Origin: Leptobrachium leishanense
Lineage: Eukaryota; Chordata; Amphibia; Anura; Megophryidae
Direction: 5' to 3'
Assembly: GCA_009667805.1 (NCBI GenBank)
Contig: CM019069.1
Location: 61,187,422-61,251,421, forward strand
DNA: 64,000 nucleotides
Shown here one piece after another: positions 48,256 through 60,208 of this stretch. A program made the translations under genes and the position numbers. The first letter of the stretch is position 1; each line of letters starts with the position of its first letter. The notes under the pieces were generated by a model. It saw only the letters and a program-made list of their open reading frames with translations, searched no databases and was not told the origin of the DNA.

Positions 48256-49895
48256 CAGTCAGGTCCAGAAATATTGGGACATCGACACAATTCTAACATC
48301 TTTGGCTCTATACACCACCACAATGGAGTTGGAATGAAACAAACACAATATGCTTTAACTGCAGACTGTCAGCTTTAATTTGAGGGTATGTACATCCAAC
48401 TCAGGTGAACGGTGTAGGATTTACAGCAGTTTGCAGATGTGCCTCCCACTTGTTAAGGGACCAAAGGTAATGGGACAATTGGCTTCTCAGCTGTTCCATG
48501 ACCAGGTGTGTGATAATCCCTCATTACCCCAATTACAATGTGCAGATAAAAGGCCCAGAGTTCATTTCAAGTGTGCTATTTGTATTTGGAATCTGTGATC
48601 TCAAGATGAGATCCAAAGAGCTGTCACTATCAGTGAAGCAAGCCATCATTAGGCTGAAGAAACAAAACAAACCCATCAGAGAGATAGCAAGAACATTAGG
48701 CGTGGCCAAAACAACTGTTTGGAACATTCTCAAAAAGACGGAACGCACCGGTGAGCTCAGCAACACCAAAAGACCCGGGAGACCACAGAAAACAACTGTG
48801 GTGGATGACCAACGAATTCTTTCCCTGGTGAAGAAAACACCCTTTACAACAGTTGGCCAGATCAAGAACACTCTCCAGGAGGTAGGTGTATGTGTGTCAA
48901 AGTCAACAATCAAGAGAAGACTTCACCAGAGTGAATACAGAGGGTTCACCACAAGATGTAAACCATTGGTGAGCCTCAAAAACAGGAAGGCCAGATTAGA
49001 GTTTGCCAAACAACACCTAACAAAGCCTTCACAGTTCTGGAACAAGATCCTATGGACAGATGAGACCAAGATCAACTTGTACCAGAGTGATGGGAAGAGA
49101 AGAGTATGGAGAAGGAAAGGAACTGCTCATGATCCTAAGCATACCACCTCATCAGTGAAGCATGCTGATGGTAGTGTCATGACGTGGGCATGTATGGCTG
49201 CCAATGGAACTGGTTCTCTTGTATTTATTGATGATGTGACTGCTGACAAAAGCAGCAGGATGAATTCTGAAGTGTTTAGGGCAATATTATCTGCTCACAT
49301 TCAGCCAAATGCTGCAGAACTCCTTGGACGGCGCTTCACAGTGCAGATGGACAATGACCCAAAGCATACTGCAAAGCAACCAAAGAGTTTTTGAAGGGAC
49401 AGAAGTGGAATGTTATGCAGAGGCCAAGTCAATCACCTGACCTGAATCCCATTGAGCATGCATTTCACTTGCTGAAGACAAAACTGAAGGGAAAATGCCC
49501 CAAGAAGAAGCAGGAACTGAAGACAGTTGCAGTAGAGGCCTGGCAGAGAATCACCAGGGATGAAACCCAGCGTCTGGTGATATCTATGCGTTCCAGACTT
49601 CAGGCTGTGATTGACTGCAAAGGATTTGCAACCAAATATTAAGAAGGGAAAGTTTGATTTATGATTATTATTCTGTCCCATTACCTTTGGTCCCTTAACA
49701 AGTGGGAGGCACATCTGCAAACTGCTGTAAGTCCTACACCGTTCACCTGAGTTGGATGTACATACCCTCAAATTGAAGCTGACAGTCTGCAGTTAAAGCA
49801 CATTGTGTTTGTTTCATTACAACTCCATTGTGGTGGTGTATAGAGTCAAAGATGTTAGAATTGTGTCGATGTCCCAATATTTCTGGACCTGACTG
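48256..49895 (+). mobile_element. Tc1-like transposon, nearly intact
   Basis: Flanked by TA (48254-48255, 49896-49897). 1640 bp, the usual full length. The ends CAGTCAGGTCCAGAAATATT and complement extend into inverted repeats of about 225 bp that stay more than roughly 95% alike by eye. The outer motif is repeated inside each arm as tgtcccattacctttggtcc. One transposase gene on the + strand with a single frameshift. It lies between the two caspase genes. Confidence 0.95.
48606..49642 (+). pseudogene. Tc1-like transposase, single 1-bp deletion
   Basis: ATG at 48606 (MRSKELSLSVKQAIIRLKKQ) follows a transposon leader; an upstream in-frame extension to 48498 lies inside the inverted repeat and is not needed. 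Motifs in order: helix-turn-helix with IARTLGVAKTTVWN, GRP hook (KRPGRPQKT), WTDETKINLY, MDNDPKHTAK and [10 protein letters not shown]. The last two acidic residues are 34 apart, so it is a DD34E enzyme. The frame breaks near 49374 (aaagcaacc, one base short), producing a stop at 49392-49394; the other frame continues to TAA at 49640. About 346 codons in all, with no other break seen. Confidence 0.93.
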
Positions 49896-50191
49896 TATGT
49901 ACACAAATTTAAAAAATTTGTCATGACATTTTCTTAACTAATCTTCTGGTATATTATATATATTTCAAATATATATATATATAAATATGATTTCACTGCA
50001 TTAACAGCATGCTTGGGATCTTTGCTGAAAAATAAAACTATTCCCAATCAGGCGTTTTCCAGGAGGAATGACAACCACCATAAAACATGTCTGAGCTCTT
50101 CAGCATTCATGATCCTATTCCTATCAATTCAGACAATACTGCCAACACCTCTGGGAGAAATGTAGCCCCAAACCAGGACAGACCCTCCAAA

Positions 50192-50890
50192 GGGCCCTAT
50201 TACAATCTTCGCGCAAACGTAGGCATCGGCGCAAAAACGCATTAATAGGAGGGGTAAACCCCTTTGCGCTGAACATCGTATTACAATGTCAGTGCAACAA
50301 ACGTGCGTATTAGTCTACCGCGGGTGAACCTGCGCGAACTCTTTGCGAGCTCACTGTACTGCGCGTGTACTATACTTAACTTGTAAACGCAAACGCGAAT
50401 GAACGCTGGTACGCGGATGGTATTACAATCTATGCGCAGGATTTAACGCACAGCCTTTGTGTGCAGAATTTTAGCAACTCCTAAAAGCTGGTGTTAACGG
50501 CAAATCTGAACAACCTGGCCCAAACCAAATACACCAGCCGAAAAAAAAAATGCAGCAAAGTATAGTTACACATCCTATGCATACCAAACCAATAAAGTGG
50601 AGAGGTTGTGTGTGTATTTATTATTGCTGCAGAATATATGCTCAGATTGACTATGATTCGGATTGGCTGAATCGCGTGAAAAAAAACCAGTCAGCACACA
50701 GATTTCTGCGCACAACGTTACTGTGCGAGCATTTGCGCGCATCCGTTTTATGCGCGTTATTGGTCGATGGATGAAAAAATGTGCGAGGATTGTAATTCCA
50801 GCGTTGATTTACTTGCGTTAACGTTTAACGCTTGGCGCACAAATTCACGCGTTGTGCAAGCGTTTTAACGCGAAGATTGTAATATGACCC
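50192..50890. repeat. GGGCCCTATTACAATC MITE
   Basis: 699 bp, ends GGGCCCTATTACAATCTTCGCG and complement, extremely rich in gcgcaa, acgttaac and similar CpG words. Same end type as 56463-57038. No clear TSD. No gene. Confidence 0.7.
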
Positions 50891-51379
50891 ACAATGTTTC
50901 AGTGAAGGCTGCAATCACTCATTCTTCCATCTCTCTCCAAATCTATTTGTATATTGTCGACATTTGGATACAAAAATTTAACACTTGGAGTTGTCACATC
51001 AGAATACTCTTTCCCACTGATCTTTATGCTGTTTACCTTCCGAAAAAAGGTGGTCCTGGGCTGCTAACCTTCCACAAAGACAACTCCTGATAAAGTTTTT
51101 ACGACTATAAAATGGTCAACTTGACATCCCGATGAAGCCACCAGATGCTGAGTCAGGTCCTTGTTGGACTTCTTCCGGTCACTCAAAGAAGCACTCATCA
51201 GATTTTGAAGGTCTTCTTGGCCGTCCAGTCCTTTTTTGTCATTGACAACATCTCCCAATTCTTTGATTTTTATTATAACAGCTTGAATACCACTCTAGCC
51301 TATATAAACAGGTTGTTTTTATTTTTTTCAGTTTTTTGAATACTGTGTAGCGCTCACTCCCGGAGGAGCCGCTGAATAA

Positions 51380-51803
51380 GGCTAGGGTCAGACGAAAGCA
51401 GTTTTAACGTGCGTTTAGCCGCACAAAATCACGGCCGTGCTAGCAGCAAATGACGTCCAATGCCGGGGAACACACGAAGTACGGCCGCACGAAAGTTCGT
51501 CCGCGCAACGCAAGTGGCAAACGAACGCATTTTGTCGAGAACGTGAAACCACTAGTATGGTCGTACAGAGTGCGCTGCGTCCGCTAGCGGCGTGTGTGCG
51601 TGATTTGGAGATGTCAGACGCCGCTAATGTCCGGCCAACATAACGTCCAGATGCAAAAGTGTTTTATTGATGATCCGTACAAAAACACGAACGCAAATGC
51701 GCATCGTATGACCGCTATCGCGTACTCCGTGAAAAAATGCGTCCATTCGTTCGAACGCACTTTTTCACAGACAACGCGAAAATGCGTTCGTCTGACCCTA
51801 GCC
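51380..51803. repeat. GGCTAGGGTCAGACG MITE, subfamily A
   Basis: A 424-bp copy flanked by TAA and TTA. Collinear with 4161-4585. Confidence 0.85.
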
Positions 51804-52859
51804 TTAACCTCGGGTTAGTCTCACCGCACTAGGAAATAACTATACACCAGCACTGTTGTGGATTTTTATGTATTATATTCTTTACTGATCCCAATAAAGC
51901 AGCATATATTACGCATATACGGTATTTAAATGACAAGAATTCGTAACGCGGGAAAAACACGCGGCGGCAAAAGAAACGGTTAACCCCCTCAGTTCTGGAG
52001 TGTAAGTCCCGTGAATAATAGCTCAAAAATGTGTATGTGTGTTGTCTCGGGTACCCGGGTACTGTGTTCAACTGGCCAGTGAATGAAACAAACAATCTTT
52101 GACTAGTCACTGTTGGGGCCCTGTGGATTTAAACAATACTGCAGCGTGCGTTTCTTATTTGGGACTGCGGCCTGGGAGGCCTCTCACCCATCCGATGAAC
52201 GAAACTGTCCTGCACTTGATGCCTCGACTACAAGATCTTCTCCTCTGTGTACTGGGACTCCATGCTACTGAATCTGCTCTCAGCTTGCCTGTAAGGATCA
52301 TCGCCGCCGGCCTAATAAAAAGCCTAAACCCAGTGCTGGCTCATAGTAGTGAGACTTTCAATAGCAGTACCACTACTCACCTCTGCCTGTGTAATGCTTA
52401 GGTGTTGCCTAGATCCCCTACTACTCCTGCATAAAACCAGGCCACACCTGAGATCCAATGCTTCCACATTGTCTTGGAAATATCCAAGATGCTAGGAGCT
52501 ACCTGCTATTCCTCCAAGAATCCTATGACCCATACTCTGCTGGATCCTACCCTCTCAAGGTTACCCCTGCTATAGTTCTCCTGGACTTATTATTTACAAA
52601 CCTCCTGGATCTCCTATTTACTACAGACCTCTGGACTTGTCATCTTCCTGGATCTCCCAAGTTTACCTTACCTGGATTATAAGGACTTGCCCACATCTCT
52701 ACTACTGATATATTCATATATATAACTTTAAGTATACTCTGCTTCTGTTTTCCCATTTGTTATTATCTGCAGTCTCCCCCTATATTTAGTCTGTTCTGCT
52801 TTTAGTCTCTTTATCCCTCTTTATGTATAGTTTAATATTTCTTATCTATATATATTATT
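51804..52859. other. Unclassified intergenic sequence
   Basis: Pyrimidine-rich sequence with repeated phrases (ggatctcc, ctggatt, cttatcc) leading into the array that follows. Possibly one long degenerate repeat unit. No exon recognised. Confidence 0.3.
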
Positions 52860-53024
52860 CTCTGCCTTAGTTCTGTCTCTAGACCTGTAACCTGTGTGGT
52901 ATATAATATATATATATATATCTCCTTCCTTCCTTCCTCCTTATCCATATATATATGTTGTTCTGCTTTAGTTCTCTCTAGACCTGTAACGTGTGTGTGT
53001 GTATTTATATGTGTGTATGTAATA

Positions 53025-53055
<31 letters not shown>

Positions 53056-53520
53056 AAATCTCCTTCCTCCTTATTCATATATAGTATTCTGCTTTAGTTC
53101 TCTCTAGCCCTGTAACCTGTGTATACATATATACAATCTTCCTTATCCATATATATTATTCTTTGCTCTCTCGACCTGTAACCTGTATATACATATATAT
53201 AATCTCTCCTTCCTCCTTATTCATATATAGTATTCTGCTTTAGTTATCTCTAGCCCTGTAACCTGTGTATACATATATACAATCTCCCTTCTTCCTTATC
53301 CATATATATTATTCTTTGCTCTCTCGACCTGTATATACATATATATAATCTCTCTTTCCTCCTTATCCATATATATTATTCTGCTTTAGTTCTCTCTAGA
53401 CCTGTAACCTGTGTATACATATATACAATCTCTCCTTCCTTGTCCATATTATATATATATATTTCTCTGCTTTAGTTCTGTCTCTAGACCTGTAACCTGT
53501 GTATACATATATACAATCTC
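52860..53520. repeat. AT-rich tandem repeat with a Pol II-like phrase
   Basis: Six to eight degenerate units of roughly 65-120 bp, each with tagttctctctagacctgta, acctgtgtatacatatatac and ccttcctccttatccatata, and expansions of (TA)n. Non-coding. Confidence 0.75.
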
Positions 53521-54385
53521 TCCTTCCCTGTTCCTTAGCTTTTCTCCTTTATTCAGCATTCTCCCACTTCTCTCGTTTACCCCTCCTAGATTCTGTTGTT
53601 GCCTCGGCCTTTTTTCAATAAATCCATATATATATAAATATTTCTGGTTTGCTAGTATTCATTGCACATTGGCTCGCACCTACCGCCCCGGAATCAGCAC
53701 CTGACAGACAAATCTCCGCAACTGGGACAATGATCCACCGCCTGCACTCCCAATCGATCACGGGTCTCCTAACTCGGGGTCCTGCCGGATCTAACTCTTC
53801 CTCCAGACCTCTCAGCGCTGCGCAGGTAGGTCTTAACACAGTCACTGTCCCGATCTCCAGCACCAGTAAGACAGCGTCTGTACTCCGGCCTGGCTGCGAT
53901 CCCTGACAACTCCAACGTGCGTCCTCCACCTTTCACTGCTCCACTCACTCTGCTTCTCTCTTACACGAGGCTGCTGATCTCTTTCCTCTTCCTGTACCAC
54001 CTCCTTCCTGTCCTCACGCAAAAGATGATGGTCGGTGTAGTTCAGTTTTTGTCCAGCATAGTCCACAATGTCTCTGTCTCCCTCTGGTGGCAGCAATAGT
54101 TTATCGCACCAGAATACAGTGTTTTTAAAGCAGCGCTACAACTGCATGCACGTTTACTGTATTTTCTGGATGTATTCTAATAAAGCGACTGAGAAATACT
54201 AATATATGGGGGTTTTCTTTCTTTCTTTTTTCCTCTTTTCATAATATTTTTTTGAGTTTCAACCATTATTTTTCCGTACATATTCAGTCATAACCAAAAC
54301 TGAAATGTTTTGAGAAAAAGCTGTTAAAAAGCCTGAAGAATATTTTCAGTCGAATCTGCAACATGATAACAGAATGCAATACATG
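53521..54385. other. Intergenic sequence after the AT-rich array
   Basis: 53600-54100 has moderate GC and open frames on both strands with no recognisable domain. No splice-supported exon. Nothing else seen. Confidence 0.3.
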
Positions 54386-54567
54386 CAGGGTTATTCAGAG
54401 AGTGGTGAAAAGCAGGAGAATGACTGGAGAATGGAAAATTCTAGGTTAAAATAGCCCATTTGGAAAGTGAGATAAATGGGAGAATTTTTCTGGTTTGGCT
54501 ATTTTGACCTAGAATTTTCCATTCTCCAGCCATTCTACTGCTTTGCACCGCTCTATGAATAACCCTG
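54386..54567. repeat. Family P MITE
   Basis: 182-bp palindrome, CAGGGTTATTCAGAGAG ends, flanked by ATG on both sides (54383-54385, 54568-54570). Confidence 0.88.
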
Positions 54568-55041
54568 ATGGTGTGTATGGTTTTTTTAATATCTTGGTAT
54601 ATTGTGTTGGTCTTGTTCAATCAATTTATGTAATTGGTGCAATAATTTTTGCAGTGATATTGGCAGTATGTGACATCATAACTAACCTCATTTTCCCCTT
54701 TTCCGCACAACTGGAAAATGCGCCAAAAGGTTTTTTTTCGCCTTCTATTGGATCATCAGCAAGGAAAACTGTGTGCACAAATCCCATTGCAATGGTGTGC
54801 ACGCGTTTATCCCTGTTGTTGACGACTTGCTAGTATGCTGCCTAATCATTTGCCGCTTGTCCCTACGACATTTTCATTTTTTGAGGCTATTTATTTGGGC
54901 AATGGAGTGCTGGCCCATTGTTGAAAAGCTTTTTTCACATACACTTCATTGTGTAGTGATACACAAGGTAACATATCACCTTCTCACGACACAAAAAGAA
55001 TATAGCACATTCTAAGGGACGCTTTACATGTTTGGGACTGT

Positions 55042-55737
55042 AGGGGCTATTCAAAGAGCCGAATTAGCCACTGTATTGCATCGAACGGTGAAATTTCGTG
55101 ACAATTTGGCTATTCAAAAAGCATTCAATATTTGGAGAACTGCCAGCGAAATACGGTGCAATTCGGCGGCAGTGAAATCTACCATAGAGAAGTAATGGTT
55201 AATCTATTTAGAGAATGCCGCCAACAAAATGTTGGTGAAATAACCAAATTTTCAGTGCCTTCATTCGACAGGTTTAAAATCCCATGGGTTTTGATGTAAA
55301 AAAATATTTCCTATTTTTATTCAACCTTTTATTATTTTCATTTGCAGAAAAAGTCTTATCACTTTATTTTTAGGCATTTTTTGGGATTTTTTAATCGGCT
55401 AACTTTTTGATTCCTTTTTTATGGCATTTTTTCATGTTTTTAATTCTGCAACTGACCTTTTTATTTTTATTCATAGGACCTTATATATTATTTCCATGCA
55501 TTTTCATGCAATATTTTTTGTTTAAAACGATTTTTAAAAGTAGCAGCAGCTGGTCGGATGTTTTCCGCGGCGTTGGGTGGCTGGTCGGCTTCTTTTGGCA
55601 GCTGACCGGAGGCATTCGTGGTTTATCGGCTGCGTTCGGTGATTTTTCAGCAGCGTTTGGCAGATCCATCAGGGTCGGCGAATTCAGCTCGCTGAATGAA
55701 AGAGCAGCGGAATTTCAGTGCTCTTTGAATAACCCCT
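55042..55737. repeat. AGGGGCTATTCAAAGAG MITE related to family Q
   Basis: 696 bp, ends AGGGGCTATTCAAAGAGC and GCTCTTTGAATAACCCCT, flanked by TGT on both sides. The subterminal cgacaggtttaaaatcccat and the T-rich centre parallel family Q. Confidence 0.8.
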
Positions 55738-56462
55738 TGTGTCTTCTTAATGACACTTTATTTTATTGTGCATTTTGTTGATATTAAGTCTACTGAGCAT
55801 TTACGCTTGAAAATCCAATATTTAAATGAAGATCTCGGAGTGATGATCTGATTTCCTGCCTATAGAGCCATGCAGCACCTGATATATTTTCAAATATTGC
55901 CATACCAATAGTGGGAAGAAAAACTGAATTAAACAGACCCTACCACGTTTTATAACCTGCAAGAAGATTATTTGTGTATTACTAACAAAACCACTTTATG
56001 AAACACAAGCTGCTGGATTTTTTTCAGCCTGAAATAGTTGCAGGGTAAAATAAAGTTAGTTTTTTTTTATTTCCTGTTTCCATTTTGCAGATTTCCTCAT
56101 AATGCAACATTTAAGAAAATCTGTGCAAAAGTTTTAATTTACTGCTGTCTTTTATCTCATACAAGATTTAACAGTCTGTGAGGTGGAGGAGGGAATGTAT
56201 AGATAAGGCTGCAGGAGGTCTATTTTTCTTCTGGCTACTCGAGATAAGAGATGGCAGCAGAATGAGATGAGACAGAGAGCTAAAAGACTTCTAATCCACC
56301 CCCTTGTGATGTCCTTTGAATACATCCCTCACAATACGATGGCTTGAATCGGTGACTGAACCATTCCCTCCGTTCTATGGCCAAAGCCAAACTGTGAGGA
56401 GCAAGTGATGTAAAAATATGGCGGGCAGTTTACAAGAAAAATATCACACAATAACACATATA
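55738..56462. other. Intergenic sequence, no recognised content
   Basis: AT-rich, no repeats or exon signals recognised. Confidence 0.4.
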
Positions 56463-57038
56463 GGCCCCTATTACATTCTTTGCGCAGTTTGTTTTGCGTG
56501 CGCAAATGTGCAAATGCGCATTTGCGCGAGGGGCAAAACCCTTTGCACTGAACGTCATATTATAACGTTCGCGCAAATGATGCACGTTATCGTTTAACGC
56601 TGATGGACCAAATACACCAGCACGAAAAAAAAATACAGCACAGTATAGTTACACATTCTACACATACCCAAACAATAAAATTGTGAATTTGTGCGCGTTT
56701 TTTTTATTACTGCAGCATGTATACTCAGATTTACTTTGACAGGCGCAAAAACTAAAATGAGTCAATTAAGGTAAATTGATGTCAATTAAGGTTCTTAATT
56801 CTGATTGGCTGAATTCTGCGAAAAAAACAGACCGCACACTGATCTACGAGCGCAACGTTACTGCGCGCGTATTACTCTTCGTTTTGCACGTCGTTTTTCC
56901 GAACGTTATCTTTCGACGGATGAGAAAATGCATTCGGATTGGAATACCACGTTAATTTTCACGCGATAACGCTGGACGATGCGCGCAAAAAAATTTGCGC
57001 TGCACAAACGAAATTGCGCGAAGAATGTAATAGGGGCC
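56463..57038. repeat. GGCCCCTATTACATTCTT MITE
   Basis: 576 bp, ends GGCCCCTATTACATTCTTTG and CGAAGAATGTAATAGGGGCC, flanked by ATA. The interior is a CpG-rich imperfect palindrome (gcgcaaat, aacgtta). Related to 50192-50890. Confidence 0.78.
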
Positions 57039-57535
57039 ATAGAGTGAAATATTTTCTTAGCTAGACATAGAAGAGAAAAAGAAAGCACATGTAAGATATC
57101 AGCATCAGCAACACAAAATAAACACAATAATGGAAGTTTAATTTTTTGGTGGTAATGGCCCTTTAAATCACTAAAATTTAAATTTCCATTGTCGAGTACA
57201 CAAGTGATGATAATAGCATCAATATTTTAATAGCAATAGAAATCCCAGTACCGAACTAAAAAATTGGCCTAAGTTGGGTTGAAAATTGAGTAACTTTCAC
57301 GGATCGAGTCCCATTAAATCGGGTCTTAAGGTAGTGTGGAATTTGGCTGACAAAGCATATGAAGGGACGGTAACACAAAGGTAGCATGGTATGTAGACAT
57401 GAGATATGGCTTCATACAAACTGAAATTGGGGCGGTGCACTAAGCGTTATGTGAGATACGTGATATACGTTATTACCAGGCACCAACATGGTTCAGGGTT
57501 GACCATATTCCCATCAGGTACTTCTGAACAAAAGA

Positions 57536-57665
57536 AGAGGAACGGGTACACTGGAACCTCACCAGGACAGCTTTATTGGAGTCAAACAAGGCCTCAGAAA
57601 ATCTCTGTAGGATTTGAGACAGCCAAGCTGTCCTGGTGAGGCTCTGGTGTGCCTGTTCCACCTCC
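57536..57665. repeat. Inverted repeat, CCTCACCAGGACAGCTT arms
   Basis: The arm gaacgggtacactggaacct, then caccaggacagctt, is matched by the inverted sequence aagctgtcctggtgaggctc and ggtgtgcctgttcc. The loop is about 55 nt. Probably a MITE relic. Confidence 0.6.
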
Positions 57666-57820
57666 TTCATTCCCAGAAGATATTGCTTTGTCTGGCTGAA
57701 AATTCAGAGTGAATGCAGAGCAATTAGTGAATAACCCCAAACTCCTGCATTTAATATGGCTGTGTTGGGTATGAAGGGTAACTCGGAAATGACTGGACAT
57801 CAATCTCACAGGACACCACA

Positions 57821-57844
57821 TTTATTGGAAAACAAATATTTATT
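57821..57844 (-). terminator. Second caspase gene poly(A) signals
   Basis: Two AATAAA hexamers on the minus strand (57839-57844 and 57821-57826) lie about 100 nt past the stop codon of the second caspase gene. They are the first downstream of it. Confidence 0.5.
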
Positions 57845-57945
57845 TGCATATTTGGACTTTTTGACTTGAAGAATTAAAACCTTTTGTACGGCAGACAGTG
57901 AACACGTTCCTAAATAACGAGATCTTCTTTTAGATTTTGTGAGGT

Positions 57946-58129
57946 TTATCCCGTTGGCTGTGTTTTCAGGGACGGAGCTGGTAAAATAAGGGCTTTGCGT
58001 AGCTCTGAATTAACTGATGGCATCTGTTTGGCATGAACTTTCGGGCCACCTTGATATTCTGGTAAATAGTAGTCAGACTCCGATATTTTCCTGTGCACAA
58101 TAGTCAGGATAGACTCCAAATCTGTTCGA
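57946..58129 (-). CDS. Second caspase, last coding exon
   Basis: Acceptor TTTTGTTCTTTTCAAG before 58129, TAA at 57948-57946; 184 nt. The first base completes the split codon TA|T (tyrosine) from 63752, the same phase-2 junction as in the caspase-8 gene. It reads RTDLESILTIVHRKISES, then the surface loop YQGGPKVHAKQMPSVNSELR and ends LKTQPTG. The ILT-x-V-x-x-(K)-(I/V)S and KQMP patterns are those of the small subunit end. The tail after ALILP is unlike caspase-3 or caspase-7 and is longer than usual by about a dozen residues. Identity as CASP10 or CASP18 is unresolved. Confidence 0.9.
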
Positions 58130-58379
58130 CTTGAAAAGAACAAAACAGCGAATGTTAGTTGTCATCAAGAGATATTAAATAATAAAATCAAAAAGACTAC
58201 CCTTGCAAAAATGACAAAAATATCTACATTTATCAGGGTGCAATGCTGAGCCAATCCCAATAAAGAAGCAAATAGTCCAGCACATGCCTTAAAAGCTAAC
58301 GCAGACATTCATATGGTTCAAATAAAAAGCAACTTTTAGCCCACTTTATACAGTATCAAGCTTTAACAATTTGAAACAA

Positions 58380-58906
58380 TGTGTCTCCTATTCCGATGAT
58401 GCAGATCTTACCTTCTCCCTTTCCTATTGCTTATTCCGATGTAGGCGCTTTGTTAAAGCCTATGAACGAAGCACAGAATGATTCTTTCAGTGGAGCTGCT
58501 CACCGCTGTCTTAGCTCCTGGAGTCCATAAGTCTCCATGGAGACCTGCATGTCCTGTCTGCAAGCTCTGCACGCACTCACTTTCACGAGATCACATGGTG
58601 TGGCAGATGAATTGCAGGGAAGACTGGGAACTATTTGTTCATAGTCTCTCTCTGCACCTGGCGGGAGGAAGTGGCAGATCGCACCGCCCTCTCTATTGTG
58701 GGATGTGAGGTAAAGGATTTTTGGGGGCACTAGTTTGTTTGCAAAAGCGAACTCACTTAACACCAGGTTTTAGGGGATTGTATTTCTGTGACAAATACCG
58801 TCTTCCGATGAAAGAACGAGGTAATGCGGGAATAGCTTGCACTTCCATCCCGTGGCGCAAATTAATGCCTCTATACAAGGTATAGAAGTTAATTTACAGT
58901 ACGAAT
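58380..58906. repeat. Interspersed repeat family R, inverted copy
   Basis: The right part (taatgcctctatacaaggta, gaagttaatttacagtac) is the complement of the opening of the 20205 copy. Inner blocks (agactgggaactatttgttc, gaggaagtggcagatcgcac) match 27690 and 20400. In the last intron of the second caspase. Confidence 0.45.
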
Positions 58907-59032
58907 GCACAGAAAAGCTCTATACTTGTCAGGGTGGCAGCAGGCAGGAGCCATGGTGGAACCCATATAGCAGGGTTGAAAGCCCAAACAGCAGGAGATA
59001 CCACTGGCTGAATGTAGACAAGCAGATATACG

Positions 59033-59203
59033 GAAAAACATAGTACTGACTCTCCTGTATTATTCAGTGAAAATGGGTTTATTTCCTCAGCTGTAAGGGA
59101 CAAAGTTTTGACTTATGCAGGTCTTTGTCAAGTCTTTGACAAAGACCTGCATAGGTCGAAACGTTGTCCTGAATAATACAGAAGAGTCAGTACTATGTTT
59201 TTC
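59033..59203. repeat. Palindromic repeat with a perfect 18-bp stem
   Basis: Outer arms aaaaacatagtactgactct and complement enclose an inner perfect 18-bp stem TATGCAGGTCTTTGTCAA (59114-59131) and complement (59136-59153) with a 4-nt loop. Likely a MITE. Non-coding. Confidence 0.75.
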
Positions 59204-60208
59204 AATATATGGAGGATTTTGGAATTGGATCATTTCTGACTGATTGGTGAGAGAATTTTGGTTGCAGCTATTGTCTTTTATATTTGGACAAGCAGATATA
59301 GACACAGGCCACAGGCAGGAGGTGAAGACACCACTCAGCTCTGCAGGGATTCACAAGTGGATTACTAATACTGACGCTGCACAGCCTTGTAGTTATGTCA
59401 AGGGTTAAGGAGTGACTCAGCACACAATACCCTGCACTAAACAAGAAAACCCTAATCTGACAGGCCGGTCCTTGGAGTAGCTGGAACTGAACTAAATAAA
59501 GAATATAAACACGAGAATAATGCTTATAAGTACTGAACCCAAAATGAACAAAAGAGATCACAGAATAAATACAAAGCCAAAGGATGGTACACAGAATCAG
59601 GATAACAAATAACCATGCGGGAATAAATGCAAATGCAGAGTCAAGACACAATAGCCAGGGTTGCTACACAGGTAAACTGCAGAGATGGAACAAAACTGAG
59701 GGACAAGACAGGAAAAGCAGGTCACAGAGCTAGCCAGGTCGATAAACAGTATGACAGGTGAAGGAAGGGGTGAAGGTGAAGGAAGGGAACACAGGTGAAG
59801 GAAAGGGTAAACCAAGTGATAAGGCAAGGAAGGGAAAACAGAACAAAATACAGGCTGAACCGTAAGAAAAAAATCAATAATAAACCAGAGGACAAGGCAA
59901 GGAAGGGGCACAAGAGGGAACATAAGACCAAGGAACCCAATAAACAGCAAAACCAACAGAGTAATACATAGCGGGAGACTCAATGGCACCCTTACATAAC
60001 AGGCTGAACAGCAAGCTTCTGGGTTGATGACTGCAAGATAACGCCAGACTGGATGCAGAAAGGGCAAGGCCTGGATTGGGTGAACTACTGGATAACCTGG
60101 TCCTCCAGTGTGCTCCAGGGCTAGAAGCATGATAATACTGAAGGCACAAGCACAGCTTGTGCCAAGAGTGGGAAAGTGATCTCAGACAAGAAATTCTCAA
60201 AACATTAT
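59204..60208. other. Intron of the second caspase, unclassified repeat-like sequence
   Basis: Direct phrases gtgaaggaaggg and aggtgaaggaa recur at 59755-59830. Several open frames on the minus strand have no domain. No firm boundaries. Confidence 0.3.

Noticed and set aside
54543..55015. Frames with hydrophobic stretches (VIGAIIFAVILAVCDI)
   Set aside because: They begin inside a MITE and resemble no family. T-rich sequence encodes such stretches by chance.
59597..60200. Minus-strand frames of 177 and 108 codons rich in L, S and C
   Set aside because: Leucine-rich translation of a purine-rich repetitive stretch. No signal-peptide or domain logic, and it lies within an intron.
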